Of a DNA stretch of 64,000 nucleotides, positions 20,955-29,519 are shown piece by piece. How positions within the stretch are numbered: the first letter of the stretch is position 1; each line of letters opens with the position of its first letter. The position numbers were made by a program, and so were the translations under genes. Below the pieces are notes generated by a model that saw only the letters and a list, made by a program, of their open reading frames with translations, was not told the origin of the DNA and did no database searches. The DNA is from Macropodus opercularis (Eukaryota; Chordata; Actinopteri; Anabantiformes; Osphronemidae): positions 18,435,001 through 18,499,000 of the forward strand of contig CM061106.1 of NCBI GenBank assembly GCA_030770545.1. Reading direction: 5' to 3'.

Positions 20955-21085
20955 GGTTTACTTCACCATAAGGAAGTAAATTCGGTCTAGGTTCACTTTG
21001 CCGTAAGGACGTCTTAAAAGTACTTTTGGTTTACTCTGCCGTGAGCGAGATTAATTGGTTTGGTTTACTCCGCCGTAAAAGGGAG
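20955..21085 (+). repeat. ERV-Tyr leader repeats, about 34-bp period, degenerate
   Basis: GGTTTACTTCACC, GGTTCACTTTGCCGTAAGG, GGTTTACTCTGCCGTGAG and GGTTTACTCCGCCGTAA occur at intervals of about 34-38 bp between primer site and gag. They are the same motif as the 13-unit array at 28409-28850, but only about four diverged units are present here. Confidence 0.75.
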
Positions 21086-21290
21086 CGGAACGTATGTAAA
21101 TGAAAATGAGTCATGCATGGATGTGAATGAAGCGCTTGTGAGTGTGAATGCCACTAGTGGAAGCCGCAGCACGGAGGGAAACCTAACGGTGCCAACAAAC
21201 TCTGTGGTCTGTTGAAGTACACAAGTAGTGGATTAGGAATTTAGGTCCTGAGAAAGACGCGTAGTCTATAAAGGACTAAGAATTGTCATA

Positions 21291-21600
21291 ATGGGAAACA
21301 AAACGAGCACGTCTGCCTTATACACGAGCAAGTCCAGGCAGCACAAAATACTTAAGAGTGGAAAAAGAAGCACGATTTTGACTGAAAGCTGGTTCATACT
21401 GCGTGTGTGCAGTTAGTAGGAAAGTTAAGTGTCAACTTTGAACGGAAAGAAGCAGAGTGATAAGGACAGCTGGCATTTGCAAAGGTACAGAAGGGAAAAC
21501 AACACATTCAGCAGAGAAAGTCTGCACTAGTGAAATCAGATGTTTGTGGAGACAGTCATGACCTTGAAGTTTTCTTTCAAGCACCAGTCATGGGCTGTGG
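21291..21600 (+). pseudogene. ERV-Tyr gag start, broken
   Basis: An ATG at 21291 begins MGNKTSTSAL, a glycine at position 2 as in myristoylated retroviral Gag. The frame is soon lost. A later stretch (GDSHDLEVFFQAPVMG region, 21550-21595) matches the nucleocapsid-proximal part kept in copy 2. In copy 2 the initiating ATG is ATA. The minus-strand relative at 27355-28213 keeps more of gag. Confidence 0.6.
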
Positions 21601-21683
21601 TGGTGGAACAATATTTCGACACTTATGGATTTAATTCCTACTCAAAGAATTTTTGTAAAGCATGTATGATATGCTGATATGAT

Positions 21684-22262
21684 ATGCAAAATGCCCAGGG
21701 CAATGAGAGACCCAGATGTGGCAAATTCCTACAAGCAACATATTTCTTTCAATTCTTACACATGGACTTTATTGAACTAAATGAATCTAATCATCATCAT
21801 CAGGTACGGTTTAGTCTTAATCTGTCCCATCTCCAAATGGGTCGAAATAGTGCCAAGCAAGAATGCAGACTCAGTGGCTGTAGGAAAAGCTCTGTGTAAA
21901 CGCATCATACCTGAACATGGCATATCAGAACAACTTTACAGCGACAATGGCCCACACTTTGTGAATGAAATCGTGAACAACATCTAAGCATGGTACTGAA
22001 AAATCACTGCTGTTACCGTCCTCAGAGTACAGGGTTGGTAGAAAGAACGAGCAATGGGCTAACACCCTTTGAAATAGTCTATGGTAGACTGTTCAGGCTA
22101 CCTTTGTATACTGATGATGAAGACGAAGCACAGGAAGAATGTAAACTAGCGGATTGGATGTCTAAAGATGTTATGAGTGCAAATAATCTGCCAGATGCTG
22201 TTGTCTCCCCAGGATAGCCTGACCAGGCCCGGGGCCCTGGTCTTGATCAAAGTTATCAAACG
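21684..22262 (+). pseudogene. ERV-Tyr integrase remnant
   Basis: Frames include the first catalytic Asp context (LHMDFIELN), LICPISKWVEIVPS, the second Asp context (QLYSDNGPHFVNEIV) and the Glu context (STGLVERT). LTPFEIVYGRLFRLP and the start of the C-terminal domain then follow. Frameshifts near 21800 and 21985 and a deletion before the FEIVYG block prevent function. Copy 2 has lost the first two catalytic regions but keeps more of the C-terminal domain (55640-55810). Confidence 0.75.
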
Positions 22263-22289
22263 CAAGTGCTGGTCCAGTCCACGCTGAGA

Positions 22290-23036
22290 AGGTCTCTAGA
22301 AAGTCCTGTTGTCCACGCCAACTGCTGTAAAGATTGAGGAGAGAGCCTCCTGGCAGCTACTCTTTTACTCACCTCTCAGCAGGACTCGCAGCCTGAAGGG
22401 AACAGGGAACATTCCACTCGCCTACATCCAGAGGATTGGGACTGGAATGCTGATGGCACTGACCATCCACAAGGAACAAACGTGGTATTGTTACGTTAAA
22501 GTGCTCTCACTGTTGTTTACAGATTCCAAGTGTACATGAACCATTCTATTAAAATTGATGGTCAAATCAGTGAAATTGATCTCAGACTCTTGGCCCTTCA
22601 GAACAGGATGTATTGGATCTCCTAACAGCAGCTGAAGGAGTCTGTGTTAAGTTGGGAACTACATGCTGTACATATACCTGATGAAGTAAACACCAACATA
22701 TCCGAAGCTATGGGAGTTTTGAAAAGGTTGCAAAGTGTTATGGCCTAGGATCATGTCAACACTTCTGATTCACCTCTGGTTCCTGGTGGCAAATGTTGTT
22801 AAAATTACTTAGTTTTTCTTATTCTTTGTATGCATTGTGCCCTGCTTGAGATCTATGATGAAGATGCTCACTAACTATGTCCTGTTAAACTGTAGCAACA
22901 CAAGGACCAGCAGTTCCTGCCAGAAATTTATCATGATGATGTCGCTGTTTAAGAATGAAGCCTACATTGAAAATAGTAAGCTCAACGATGATGGGTGGCT
23001 GTTTAACAGCAGGCTTCACAAAATGATAAACAGAAG
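22290..23036 (+). pseudogene. ERV-Tyr envelope remnant
   Basis: Short interrupted frames downstream of integrase match copy 2 positions 56100-56640. They include a region with the character of a retroviral transmembrane subunit (leucine-rich segment followed by closely spaced cysteines), broken by frameshifts here. A purine-rich tract (AACAGAAGGGAA) ends just before the 3' LTR. No functional reading frame remains in either copy. Confidence 0.55.
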
Positions 23037-23040
23037 GGAA

Positions 23041-23992
23041 TGTTAGAATACAACTACTCACTGAGTGTGTATCTTTTTATTTTGATTGTGTGAATGTTAT
23101 ATTCTACTTATTTACAGTGTGGGACATAACTTTTAAGCAGCTAGGGGGTGTGTGTGTGTGCGTAAAATGGAGCATAGTGCAGCTGAGGCTCTTCCTCCAC
23201 TGTTGCTGTACTTACATGTCTTATCTCTACTGACAACTGTGGAGGCAAAAACCTGTTAGGAACCTGGTGAATGAATCAAAAACCAATCAAAGTTGTCTTT
23301 CTGTTGTCTTTAATTCTTGCAAGAAGAGAAGTACAGAGTCGGTGCAAAACTGTCCTGCCTGAGTGTAGTTCTGAAGTCATCTACCTCCGTGCCTACCTAA
23401 ATACCTCCTTCGTTGCGAGGGAGTAAAGATGTATCTTCTCATTAGCTCAGTCTTAAACAAAAACAGTCCACAAGAGTCTTATCAGCCCACAACTCAGGGT
23501 CAGTCACTGCCTTGCACCAGGAGGAAAGTGTAACAGAAACAAAGTAAATCAAAAATTTCTTCTGCCATGCTCTCATGGCCATGGTCCATGCTGTAAAACA
23601 ATTTTAACTAAACAGTATCTCCCTAGCTCCCTTTCCCATGGGAAAGAGAAGGCTCATTGTTCTAAGATATTTCTGTAAGCAAGTATATAACTCATTCTAT
23701 GATTACTTTGCTTAGTACAGATACATATGAGAATATATCAAGTAATATGAATCAGAGTTCTGTCAGTAGTAATAGTAAAATTTCCATTACACAACTCTTG
23801 TGAATAAAAAAAAAACTGAACCAGGAGGAGCTTGGTGGAGTTGACTGAGTTTGGGTGAAGTGGTAAAGCACTGAGATCCCACAGAGCTCCCCTTGTACAA
23901 GTAAAACTTTGCGTGACTCCTGTACAATATTTCACTGTTATTGAACTGTATCTCCAGGTGTAATCAGCACTGTTGGTGATTTAAACCCAACA
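23041..23992 (+). repeat. ERV-Tyr 3' LTR, interrupted
   Basis: It starts TGTTAGAATACAACTACTC directly after the purine tract and ends AACCCAACA at 23992. Without the nested LTR-B and its 4-bp duplication it is about 394 bp, close to the 5' LTR. Confidence 0.85.
23238..23791 (-). mobile_element. Solo LTR-B, complete, nested in the ERV-Tyr 3' LTR
   Basis: Read on the minus strand, the 554-bp LTR starts TGTAATGG and ends CTCCACA. CAAC flanks it at 23234-23237 and 23792-23795. The uninterrupted target (CTGACAACTCTTGTGAATAA) is present at 20547-20570, 32296, 53547 and 56837. That confirms the exact insertion site and a 4-bp target duplication. Confidence 0.93.
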
Positions 23993-23997
23993 GTGTC

Positions 23998-24412
23998 ATA
24001 CAAACTACCTGGCTGAAGGGAGTATGTGTGATAAGGTCCAACCATACGATGAGATGGGAAGATCAGTGTGAGTGAAAACCTGTGTGTGAATGAGCCCATT
24101 GAAAGTTTAAGCACTGGCCCAAGTGAATCTAGAAAACCACAGGGAACAAAATGGGAAAGTTAGAAGTCTTATCAGGTTGGTCTGTTGGCCAAATGGAACA
24201 TGCATTTAGACAGCAGGGGTGGCTAAACCACTGTGTTACAATATATAAGAAGCTCTTGTGTTTACATCGATCAGGTTCGCTGTAGGTGGTCTTCCTCATG
24301 CCAGCACATGCTAAACATTGAGCTGGTTCATTACACCAAAATGCTCCTAGTTTTCTCAGTGTGGTCCAGCATTTGATTTTCCTATAATATTTTGGTGTCA
24401 GAAGTGGGATGG
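23998..24412 (+). mobile_element. LTR-like region followed by a tRNA-Leu-type primer site
   Basis: ACAATATATAAGAAGCTC near 24237 looks like a TATA region. About 150 bp later CCTATAATATT precedes TGGTGTCAGAAGTGGGAT (24393-24410), the common tRNA-Leu-type primer binding site of vertebrate retroelements. The left end of this LTR is not defined, because the ERV-Tyr provirus sits in it. The LTR end is not a clear CA. Copies lie at 32463-32884 and 57028-58105. Confidence 0.5.
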
Positions 24413-24712
24413 ACAGTCTGCTGACTGACACCTGAGACCAGATAATGGTCTAATGGTTACAGCCGGCACAAGCGAAAGGTTCCTCTAACAGAAAAAGGAG
24501 GACTGGATTCCCGCCTTATAGTGTTCACTTTCCCCAGGACATATGAGAAGCAAATATGTCGACGACTCACCAGATTTCCCGTTGAAGTAATTTTGAGTTC
24601 GTAGGATCCGTCCGATAGAGATCAGAGGTGATGCCTTAGGCCCTCCGTCTCACTCTGTTTTTGTAGAGGAGGTTTTTCCACCGTCACCGACCCCTCCAAC
24701 GACCACCAGCGG
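24412..24712. other. Leader fragments of two opposed retroelements
   Basis: Sequence after the plus-strand primer site (24393) meets sequence after the minus-strand primer site (24713) in a tail-to-tail junction. The minus-strand part contains a plausible splice donor (AATCTG|GTGAGTCG, near 24575). No gag frame remains in either direction. Confidence 0.4.
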
Positions 24713-25180
24713 ATCCCACTTCTGACACCAAATTGTAGAGGAAAAAAACCTGTTAGGAACCTGATAAATGAATCAAAAGTCGACCAAAATTGTCTTTCTG
24801 TTGTCTTTAATTCTTGCAAGAAGAGAAATACAGTCAGTGCAAAACTGTCCTGCCTGAGTGTAGATCTGAAGTCATCTACCCTACACTTACCTAAATACCT
24901 CTTCCGTTGCTAGGGAGTAAATATGTGTCTTCTCATTAGCTCAGTCTCAGAGAAAGACCGTCTGGAAGGGACTTATCAGCCCACATCTCAGGGTCAGTCA
25001 CTGCCTTGCACCAGGAGAAAAATGTAACAGAAACAAAGTAAATCAAAGTTCTGCTGCCATGCTCTCACCATGGCCCCATGCTGTACAACAATTTGAACTA
25101 AACAGTGTCTCCCTACCTCCCTTTCTCATAAGGAAGAGAAAAAGGCTCACTATTCTAAAATATTTCTATAAGCAGGTTAT
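24713..25180 (-). mobile_element. LTR-B 5' LTR with tRNA-Leu primer site, minus strand
   Basis: In minus orientation the LTR ends CTCTACA at 24734. It is followed by ATT and then TGGTGTCAGAAGTGGGAT (24730 to 24713), a tRNA-Leu-type primer binding site. This identifies the end of LTR-B and its primer. The LTR is truncated at its own 5' side near 25180, where LTR-G sequence begins. Confidence 0.88.
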
Positions 25181-25186
25181 AGAAAT

Positions 25187-25617
25187 AAAATGAAGGCGTT
25201 GCCTTCATTTTTAGGAATTACATTAGTCAAGTCTAGTCATGGCATGTTTTATCCGGTTTTGGTCACGCCATAGTTATCACGTCACGTTCTTTTAAACCTA
25301 GATAGGCCACATTATTATTTTTAGTCAGGGATCCTTTGTTTACTTGTTTGATGTTTAGTTTACCTGCATGTGCAGAGATTTTGTGTGTTTTGTGTGTGTG
25401 TGTTTCATTCCTGTGTTTATCTTTGTGTTTAATAAATTCATTAAACTCTTAGTCTTGTCCTGGTTGTGCGTTTGGGTTCAGTCCTGTCAGGTAGAAGCAG
25501 TCTAATTACTGGCCTCACACCCCCAGTGTGCTGGGTGATGGCGGTTCTCTGGCGCCAACTTGTGGCGCAGATGTGAGCTGCAGAGTAGGTCCCAGCTCTT
25601 CCCTCTACTCCATTTGT
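25187..25617 (+). mobile_element. LTR-G fragment
   Basis: The stretch matches 7405-7860 (GTTGCCTTC...TTAGGAATTACATT, AATAAATTCATTAAACTCTT, TTGTGGCGCAGA) and is truncated at both ends. It has lost the TATA region. Confidence 0.65.
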
Positions 25618-25679
25618 GAGGACCTGACGGTAAACCGTGTTTGCATAAACACTTTTTTCCTCATTTTGCTAAGTTGACA

Positions 25680-26568
25680 CATGTATTGGATCATGTGTCA
25701 AAGGGAGGGATGATGAAAGCGTTGGTCTGCCGTTCTCTCTCAGATCTCTCAGCAGGTGACAGCAGCTTTACCAGTTCCAGCACAAGGGTCACTACACTCT
25801 CTGAAACCAGGCGACTGGATTATGTATATTAATTAATATATATTATGAGAACATCGCCCTAAACACTGAAAGGAAGTGGGTTGGACCCGTCCAGGTGCTA
25901 CTGGCTACGCATACGGCAGTGGAGGTTGCAGAGAGGGAGACGTGGATCCATGCGAGCCACTGCAGGAAGGTCCCGGAGCCAGTAGATGACTTCTCACCAG
26001 CTGTCCACCAGCACGAGGGCTCTGATCAGCAGTAACAACCTTGTTCTACGAGGGGCGGCGTTGACCAGCACAGTGGGAGAGACGAGTGTTCTCCACTGCA
26101 CCGGTGAATACACTTTAGCATAGCACATACTGCACACACTGAGAAAACAAATACACAGTGACTTCGGGTCACCTACGAGGGACTTCAGCGCTACACATCT
26201 GTACAGTGCAGTAGTGTCTCTAGTGACAAAGGGGAGGGAAACCTAACAGTGACAACGACTCCCTACGACACTACAAAGACCAGTTGTCACAGTTATAACC
26301 TTGCTAATCCTTTGTTTGTTACTAAAGTTCTACATAAAGCCTTGAGATGAACAGAAAACCGTGGTATAGGTGGCCAGGTTTCCGTGGACTGAGACAATCT
26401 CTTGCTGTACTTACCATAGTAACAGTAAATATCTTTACAATCCACCTCGCACAAACAGCTCTTGCATTTTTCTGTGAACAGGTTTTGATGGTAGCTAAAC
26501 AAAGCCTTTGTGAATTTAACTATACTGATGTTTCTCTGTTCACTTTGTGTGTTGATTAATTAATAATC
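25680..26568 (+). pseudogene. ERV-B integrase C-terminus and envelope remnant
   Basis: The start matches 60480-60760 (LSADLSAGD/QQVTAALPVPA region). WVGPVQVLLATHTAVEVAE and TWIHASHCRKVPEPVDDFSP then give the integrase C-terminal domain, in pieces. Downstream, short frames (for example 26347-26559, with a hydrophobic LAVLTIVTVNIFTI segment) are envelope remnants that lead to the purine tract. Stops are frequent. Together with the following LTR this is the 3' end of an ERV of the LTR-B family. Confidence 0.65.
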
Positions 26569-26580
26569 AAAGGGGAGGGA
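26569..26580 (+). promoter_or_regulatory. Polypurine tract
   Basis: AAAGGGGAGGGA lies one base before the LTR start TGTAATGG. This is the position and composition of a retroviral plus-strand primer. Confidence 0.85.
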
Positions 26581-26581
26581 T

Positions 26582-27126
26582 TGTAATGGAATTTCTACTA
26601 TATGGGTATTTTCTCTTGTGACAAAACTGTGATTCATATATCCTCATATGTATTTGCTTTTATTTGTACTAAGCAAAGTAATCATAGAATAAGTTATATA
26701 CCTGCTTACAGAAATATTTTACAATAGTGAGCCAGCTTTTCCTCTTTCTCATGAAAAAGGGAGGTGAGCTTTCAAGGTAGGTAGGGAGAAACTGTTTAGT
26801 TAAAATTGTTTTACAGCATGGGGCCATGGCCATGAAAGCACCGCAGCTGGGCTTTGATTTGTTTTGTTTCTGTTACACTTTTCTCCTGCTGCAAGGCAGT
26901 GACTGAGACTGATGAGACTAATGAGAAGACACATCTTTACTCCCTAGCAACGGAGGAGGTATTTAGGTAGGCGCAGGGTAGATGACTTCAGATCTACACT
27001 CAGGCAGGACAGTTTTGCACTGACTCTGTGTATTTCTCTTCTTGCAAGAATAAAAGACGACAGAAAGACAACTATGATCGAATTTTGATTCATTCATCAG
27101 GTTCCTAACAGGTTTTTGCCTCTACA
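26582..27126 (+). mobile_element. LTR-B 3' LTR, complete (545 bp)
   Basis: The LTR starts TGTAATGGAATTTCTAC and ends TTTTTGCCTCTACA. It includes GAATAAAAGACGACAG near 27050 (AATAAA signal). It is the best complete reference for the family in the window. The sequence after it (ATTTTAAAGGTGTTTGC) is repeat R. Confidence 0.9.
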
Positions 27127-27345
27127 ATTTTAAAGGTGTTTGCTTGCTTTAATCTTCTATTTAGATGATATCTAACAGAAAAACATCACTGGCATTGCTT
27201 GCATTAACATGCAGAAGGTAAAACAACCATTCTCACTGGAAACAGTGCCAAAACGCTTAGAATCGCCTATTCTGTGCATTTGAGACCAAAAGAACACTAC
27301 TTCAGTAAAAGTGATTTAAATGCATTTTAAAGGTGCCTGCTTTAA
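27127..27345 (+). repeat. Repeat R, one full unit plus overlap
   Basis: ATTTTAAAGGTG occurs at 27127 and again at about 27324, which gives a 197-bp period. The unit contains all landmarks in order: ATATCTAACAGAAAAACATC, GGCATTGCTTGCATTAACAT, CAGTGCCAAAACGCTTAGAA, GCCTATTCTGTGCATTTGAG and AAAGTGATTTAAATGCATTT. It is a good reference monomer. Confidence 0.8.
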
Positions 27346-27354
27346 TCTTCTAAT

Positions 27355-28213
27355 CACACCTCTTCACGTCTGCCCCTGTACTCATAGACATCTTCCCCAT
27401 CCTTCTGTCTACATTGTGAAATCTTCCCATACGTCTAAATGCAGTTTGCATCCTGGTGTAAACATCTTCAGTCTGAACAGCTAGAGCAGCATTCCCTGTT
27501 TCTAGTACAGCGTTGGCTGCATCCTTTCCTGTATACTGTCCCTTGTCTCGTCCCCAATTAAAAGTGAGGCATTTTTAAAATGTTTGCTCAATCTCGTGCC
27601 CATTCAGGTTGTATGATGTTATTAGCAGCCTTTGGTTTTCCACCCATGCGGCTACATTTGTATATGGGTTTCCCAGGCTTTTACAAGCTTCTGTACATTC
27701 AGCATCTGTCCAGGGGCGATAGACGTGTACAGTTCGGTCTGGGTCTCTGTCTATGCCAAAATGAGGGTTGGCCACCTCCACCATGAGGTAGAGATCCTTG
27801 CTTCCCCTGCCTTTCGCTGTGTCCGCCCACTGGACTGAGTGCCCCCTCCCCAGATTGGTCAAACATACTGTATAAATCATATGATTGATCTTCCTCTGCT
27901 TGTTCTCTCTTTCTACGTTCCTCCTTCCTTCGTCTACACTCTTCTCTCCTTCGTCTTTCCTCTCCTCTGTTCTGCCTGTTCTAGCCACAGCTTTGCACAT
28001 GCCAGTTGTCCTTGCTTATCCTTCTGCTTCTTTCCGCTCAAAGTTGAAACACTTACTTTTAACTTTCCTACTAACTGCACACACGCATCAACCAGCTTTC
28101 AATCAAAATCGTGCTTCTCTTTCCACTCTTAAGTATTTTGTGCTGCCTGGATACACTTTATCCATGAATTTTGGATCCCTCTCTAAGGCAGACTTGCTCG
28201 TTTTGTTGCCCAT
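27355..28213 (-). pseudogene. ERV-Tyr gag (minus strand), 5' part, broken
   Basis: An ATG at 28213 begins MGNKTSKSALERDPKFMDKV, with Gly2 suitable for myristoylation. After frame changes, a 141-codon stretch (28000-27575) is rich in Glu/Arg. It then reads VEVANPHFGIDRDPDRTVHV, YRPWTDAECTEACKSLG and AAWVENQRLLITSYNLNGHE, which has retroviral capsid character. The frame shifts again and continues as FNWGRDKGQYTGKDAA. It belongs to the element whose leader, primer site and LTR lie at 28390-29505. It ends at repeat R near 27350, so the rest of the element is missing. Confidence 0.7.
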
Positions 28214-28408
28214 TATGACAACTCTTTGTCCTTTATAGACTATAATTCAGGACCTAAATTCCTAATCCACTACATGTGTACTTCAAGAGACCACAGAGTT
28301 TGTTGGCATCATTAGGTTTCCACTAGTGGCATTCACACCCACAAGCGCTTCATTCACACGCATGCATGACTCTAATTTTCATTTACGTACGTTCCACTCT
28401 CTTTTTTT

Positions 28409-28850
28409 ACGGCGGAGTAAACCAAAACAAGTAATCTTCCTCACGGCGGAGTAAACCAAAACAAATAATCTTCCTCACGGTGGAGTAAACCAAACCAATG
28501 AATCTCCCTCACGGTGGAGTAAACCAAAACAAATAATCTCCTTTATGGCGGAGTAAACCAAAACAAATAATCTTCCTCACGGCGGAGTAAACCAAAACAA
28601 ATAATCTAACTCACGGTGGAGTAAAACAAAACAAATAATCTCGTTTATGGCGGAGTAAACCAAAACAATAATTCTCCCTCACGGCAGAGTAAACCAAAAC
28701 AAATAATCTCCATACGGCGGAGTAAACCAAAACAATAATTCTCCCTCACGGCGGAGTAAACCAAAACAAATATTCTAATTCACGGTGGAGTAAACCAAAA
28801 CAAATAATCTTCTTTTTGGTGGAGTAAACTAAAAGTACTTTTAACACTTC
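28409..28850 (-). repeat. Minisatellite: 13 units of 34 bp in an ERV-Tyr leader
   Basis: The unit is ACGGCGGAGTAAACC AAAACAAATAATCTTCCTC (plus-strand reading, variants). Unit starts are at 28409, 28443, 28477, 28511, 28545, 28579, 28613, 28647, 28681, 28714, 28748, 28782 and about 28816. Every spacing is 34 except one of 33. The core GGTTTACTCCGCCGT (minus strand) is the most conserved part. Related leaders at 20955-21085 and 53920-54040 have only about four degenerate units, so this array has expanded. Confidence 0.93.
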
Positions 28851-29133
28851 CTTACCTAAATACACTTCCTTGCGGCAAAGTAAACCTAACGTACTTTTAA
28901 CACTTCCTTACGGTGAAGTTAACCTAGTTTAGTAAAGTTTCATGTACTCACTCATTATTTCACCGGAACCGTCTCCTGGATTCATCGGTCGACACTCAAC
29001 GGGGGATGATCAGACTCTACAGCACCGGCCACGAATTTCATGTCCTGGGTCTTTCCATGGGCGTTCCTAGACGTCCGGCTGTTGACAGACTTCGGTGCGT
29101 CCTGTCCCTCCTCGAAGGATGACGTCCCTTGGG
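28851..29133 (-). other. ERV-Tyr leader between primer site and minisatellite
   Basis: The stretch matches 20759-20955 in reverse complement (GGTTCCGGTGAAATAATGAG, CCATGGAAAGACCCAGGAC). It is non-coding and includes further degenerate GGTTAACTTCACCGTAAGG units near 28905. Confidence 0.6.
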
Positions 29134-29151
29134 GTCCGGCTCGAAGGACCA
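29134..29151 (-). promoter_or_regulatory. Primer binding site, tRNA-Tyr type
   Basis: Plus-strand TCCGGCTCGAAGGACCA (29135-29151) is identical to the last 14 bases of vertebrate tRNA-Tyr plus CCA, as recalled. It lies 5 bp from the LTR end. This is the best-preserved primer site in the window. Confidence 0.88.
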
Positions 29152-29156
29152 ATTTA

Positions 29157-29505
29157 TGTTGGGTTTATATCACCAACAGCGCTGATTGCACCTGGAGATA
29201 CAGTTCAATAACAGTGAAATAATGTACGGGAGTCGCGCAAAGTTGTACTTGTACAAGGGGAACTCGGTGGGTTCTCAGTGTGTTACCACTTCACCCGAAC
29301 TCAGCCAACTCCACCGATCTCCTCCTGGTTCAGCTTTTAATTCACAAGAGTTGTCAGCAGAGATAAGACATGGGTGTGGGCAGGACAGTACAGCAACAGT
29401 GGAGAAAGAGCCTCAGCTGCACTATGCTCTGTTTTACGCGCACACCCCCACACAATGATAACAAAATAAAAAGGTACAGTATCAGTGAGTACATGCATTC
29501 CAACA
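29157..29505 (-). mobile_element. ERV-Tyr 5' LTR, minus strand
   Basis: In minus orientation it starts TGTTGGAATGC at 29505 and ends AACCCAACA at 29157 (349 bp). It carries the family landmarks GACAACTCTTGTGAATTAAA and AACTGTATCTCCAGGTGC. Together with 27355-29156 it forms the 5' end of a truncated provirus, inserted within or next to the gag region at 29520-31296. Confidence 0.85.
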
Positions 29506-29519
29506 AGAAGCATCTGAGG

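Larger units (their letters stand above)
20347..23992 (+). mobile_element. ERV-Tyr provirus with both LTRs and 5-bp target duplication
   Basis: Two LTRs beginning TGTTAGAAT and ending AACCCAACA bound the element. GTGTC flanks it on both sides (20342-20346 and 23993-23997). Inside are a tRNA-Tyr-type primer site, a leader with 34-bp repeats, a gag start, an integrase remnant, an envelope remnant and a purine tract before the 3' LTR. Most of gag, all of protease, and RT/RNase H are deleted. The 3' LTR contains a nested solo LTR-B. The LTR-PBS-gag-pol-env order and the 5-bp duplication fit an endogenous retrovirus-like element. It is defective. Confidence 0.9.
1..24300 (+). repeat. Large direct duplication, copy 1
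   Basis: The segment matches 34390 to about 58105 in the same order and orientation. The first base of the window already lies inside the match, so the true left edge may be outside. Similarity stops near 24300, after the motif TCTTCCTCATGCCAGCAC. In the first 2.1 kb I saw only two substitutions (1490 and 2025), apart from indels. Other stretches, such as 20700-20890, differ far more. The block is itself a mosaic of transposable elements, annotated separately below. Confidence 0.95.

Noticed and set aside
27839..28238. Leu/Ser/Pro-rich plus-strand frames over the minus-strand gag
   Set aside because: They are antisense to the gag frames. Composition follows from the Glu/Arg-rich coding strand.
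28409..28850. CRISPR-like array
   Set aside because: There are no distinct spacers: the whole 34-bp unit repeats, and the context is a retroviral leader in an animal genome.
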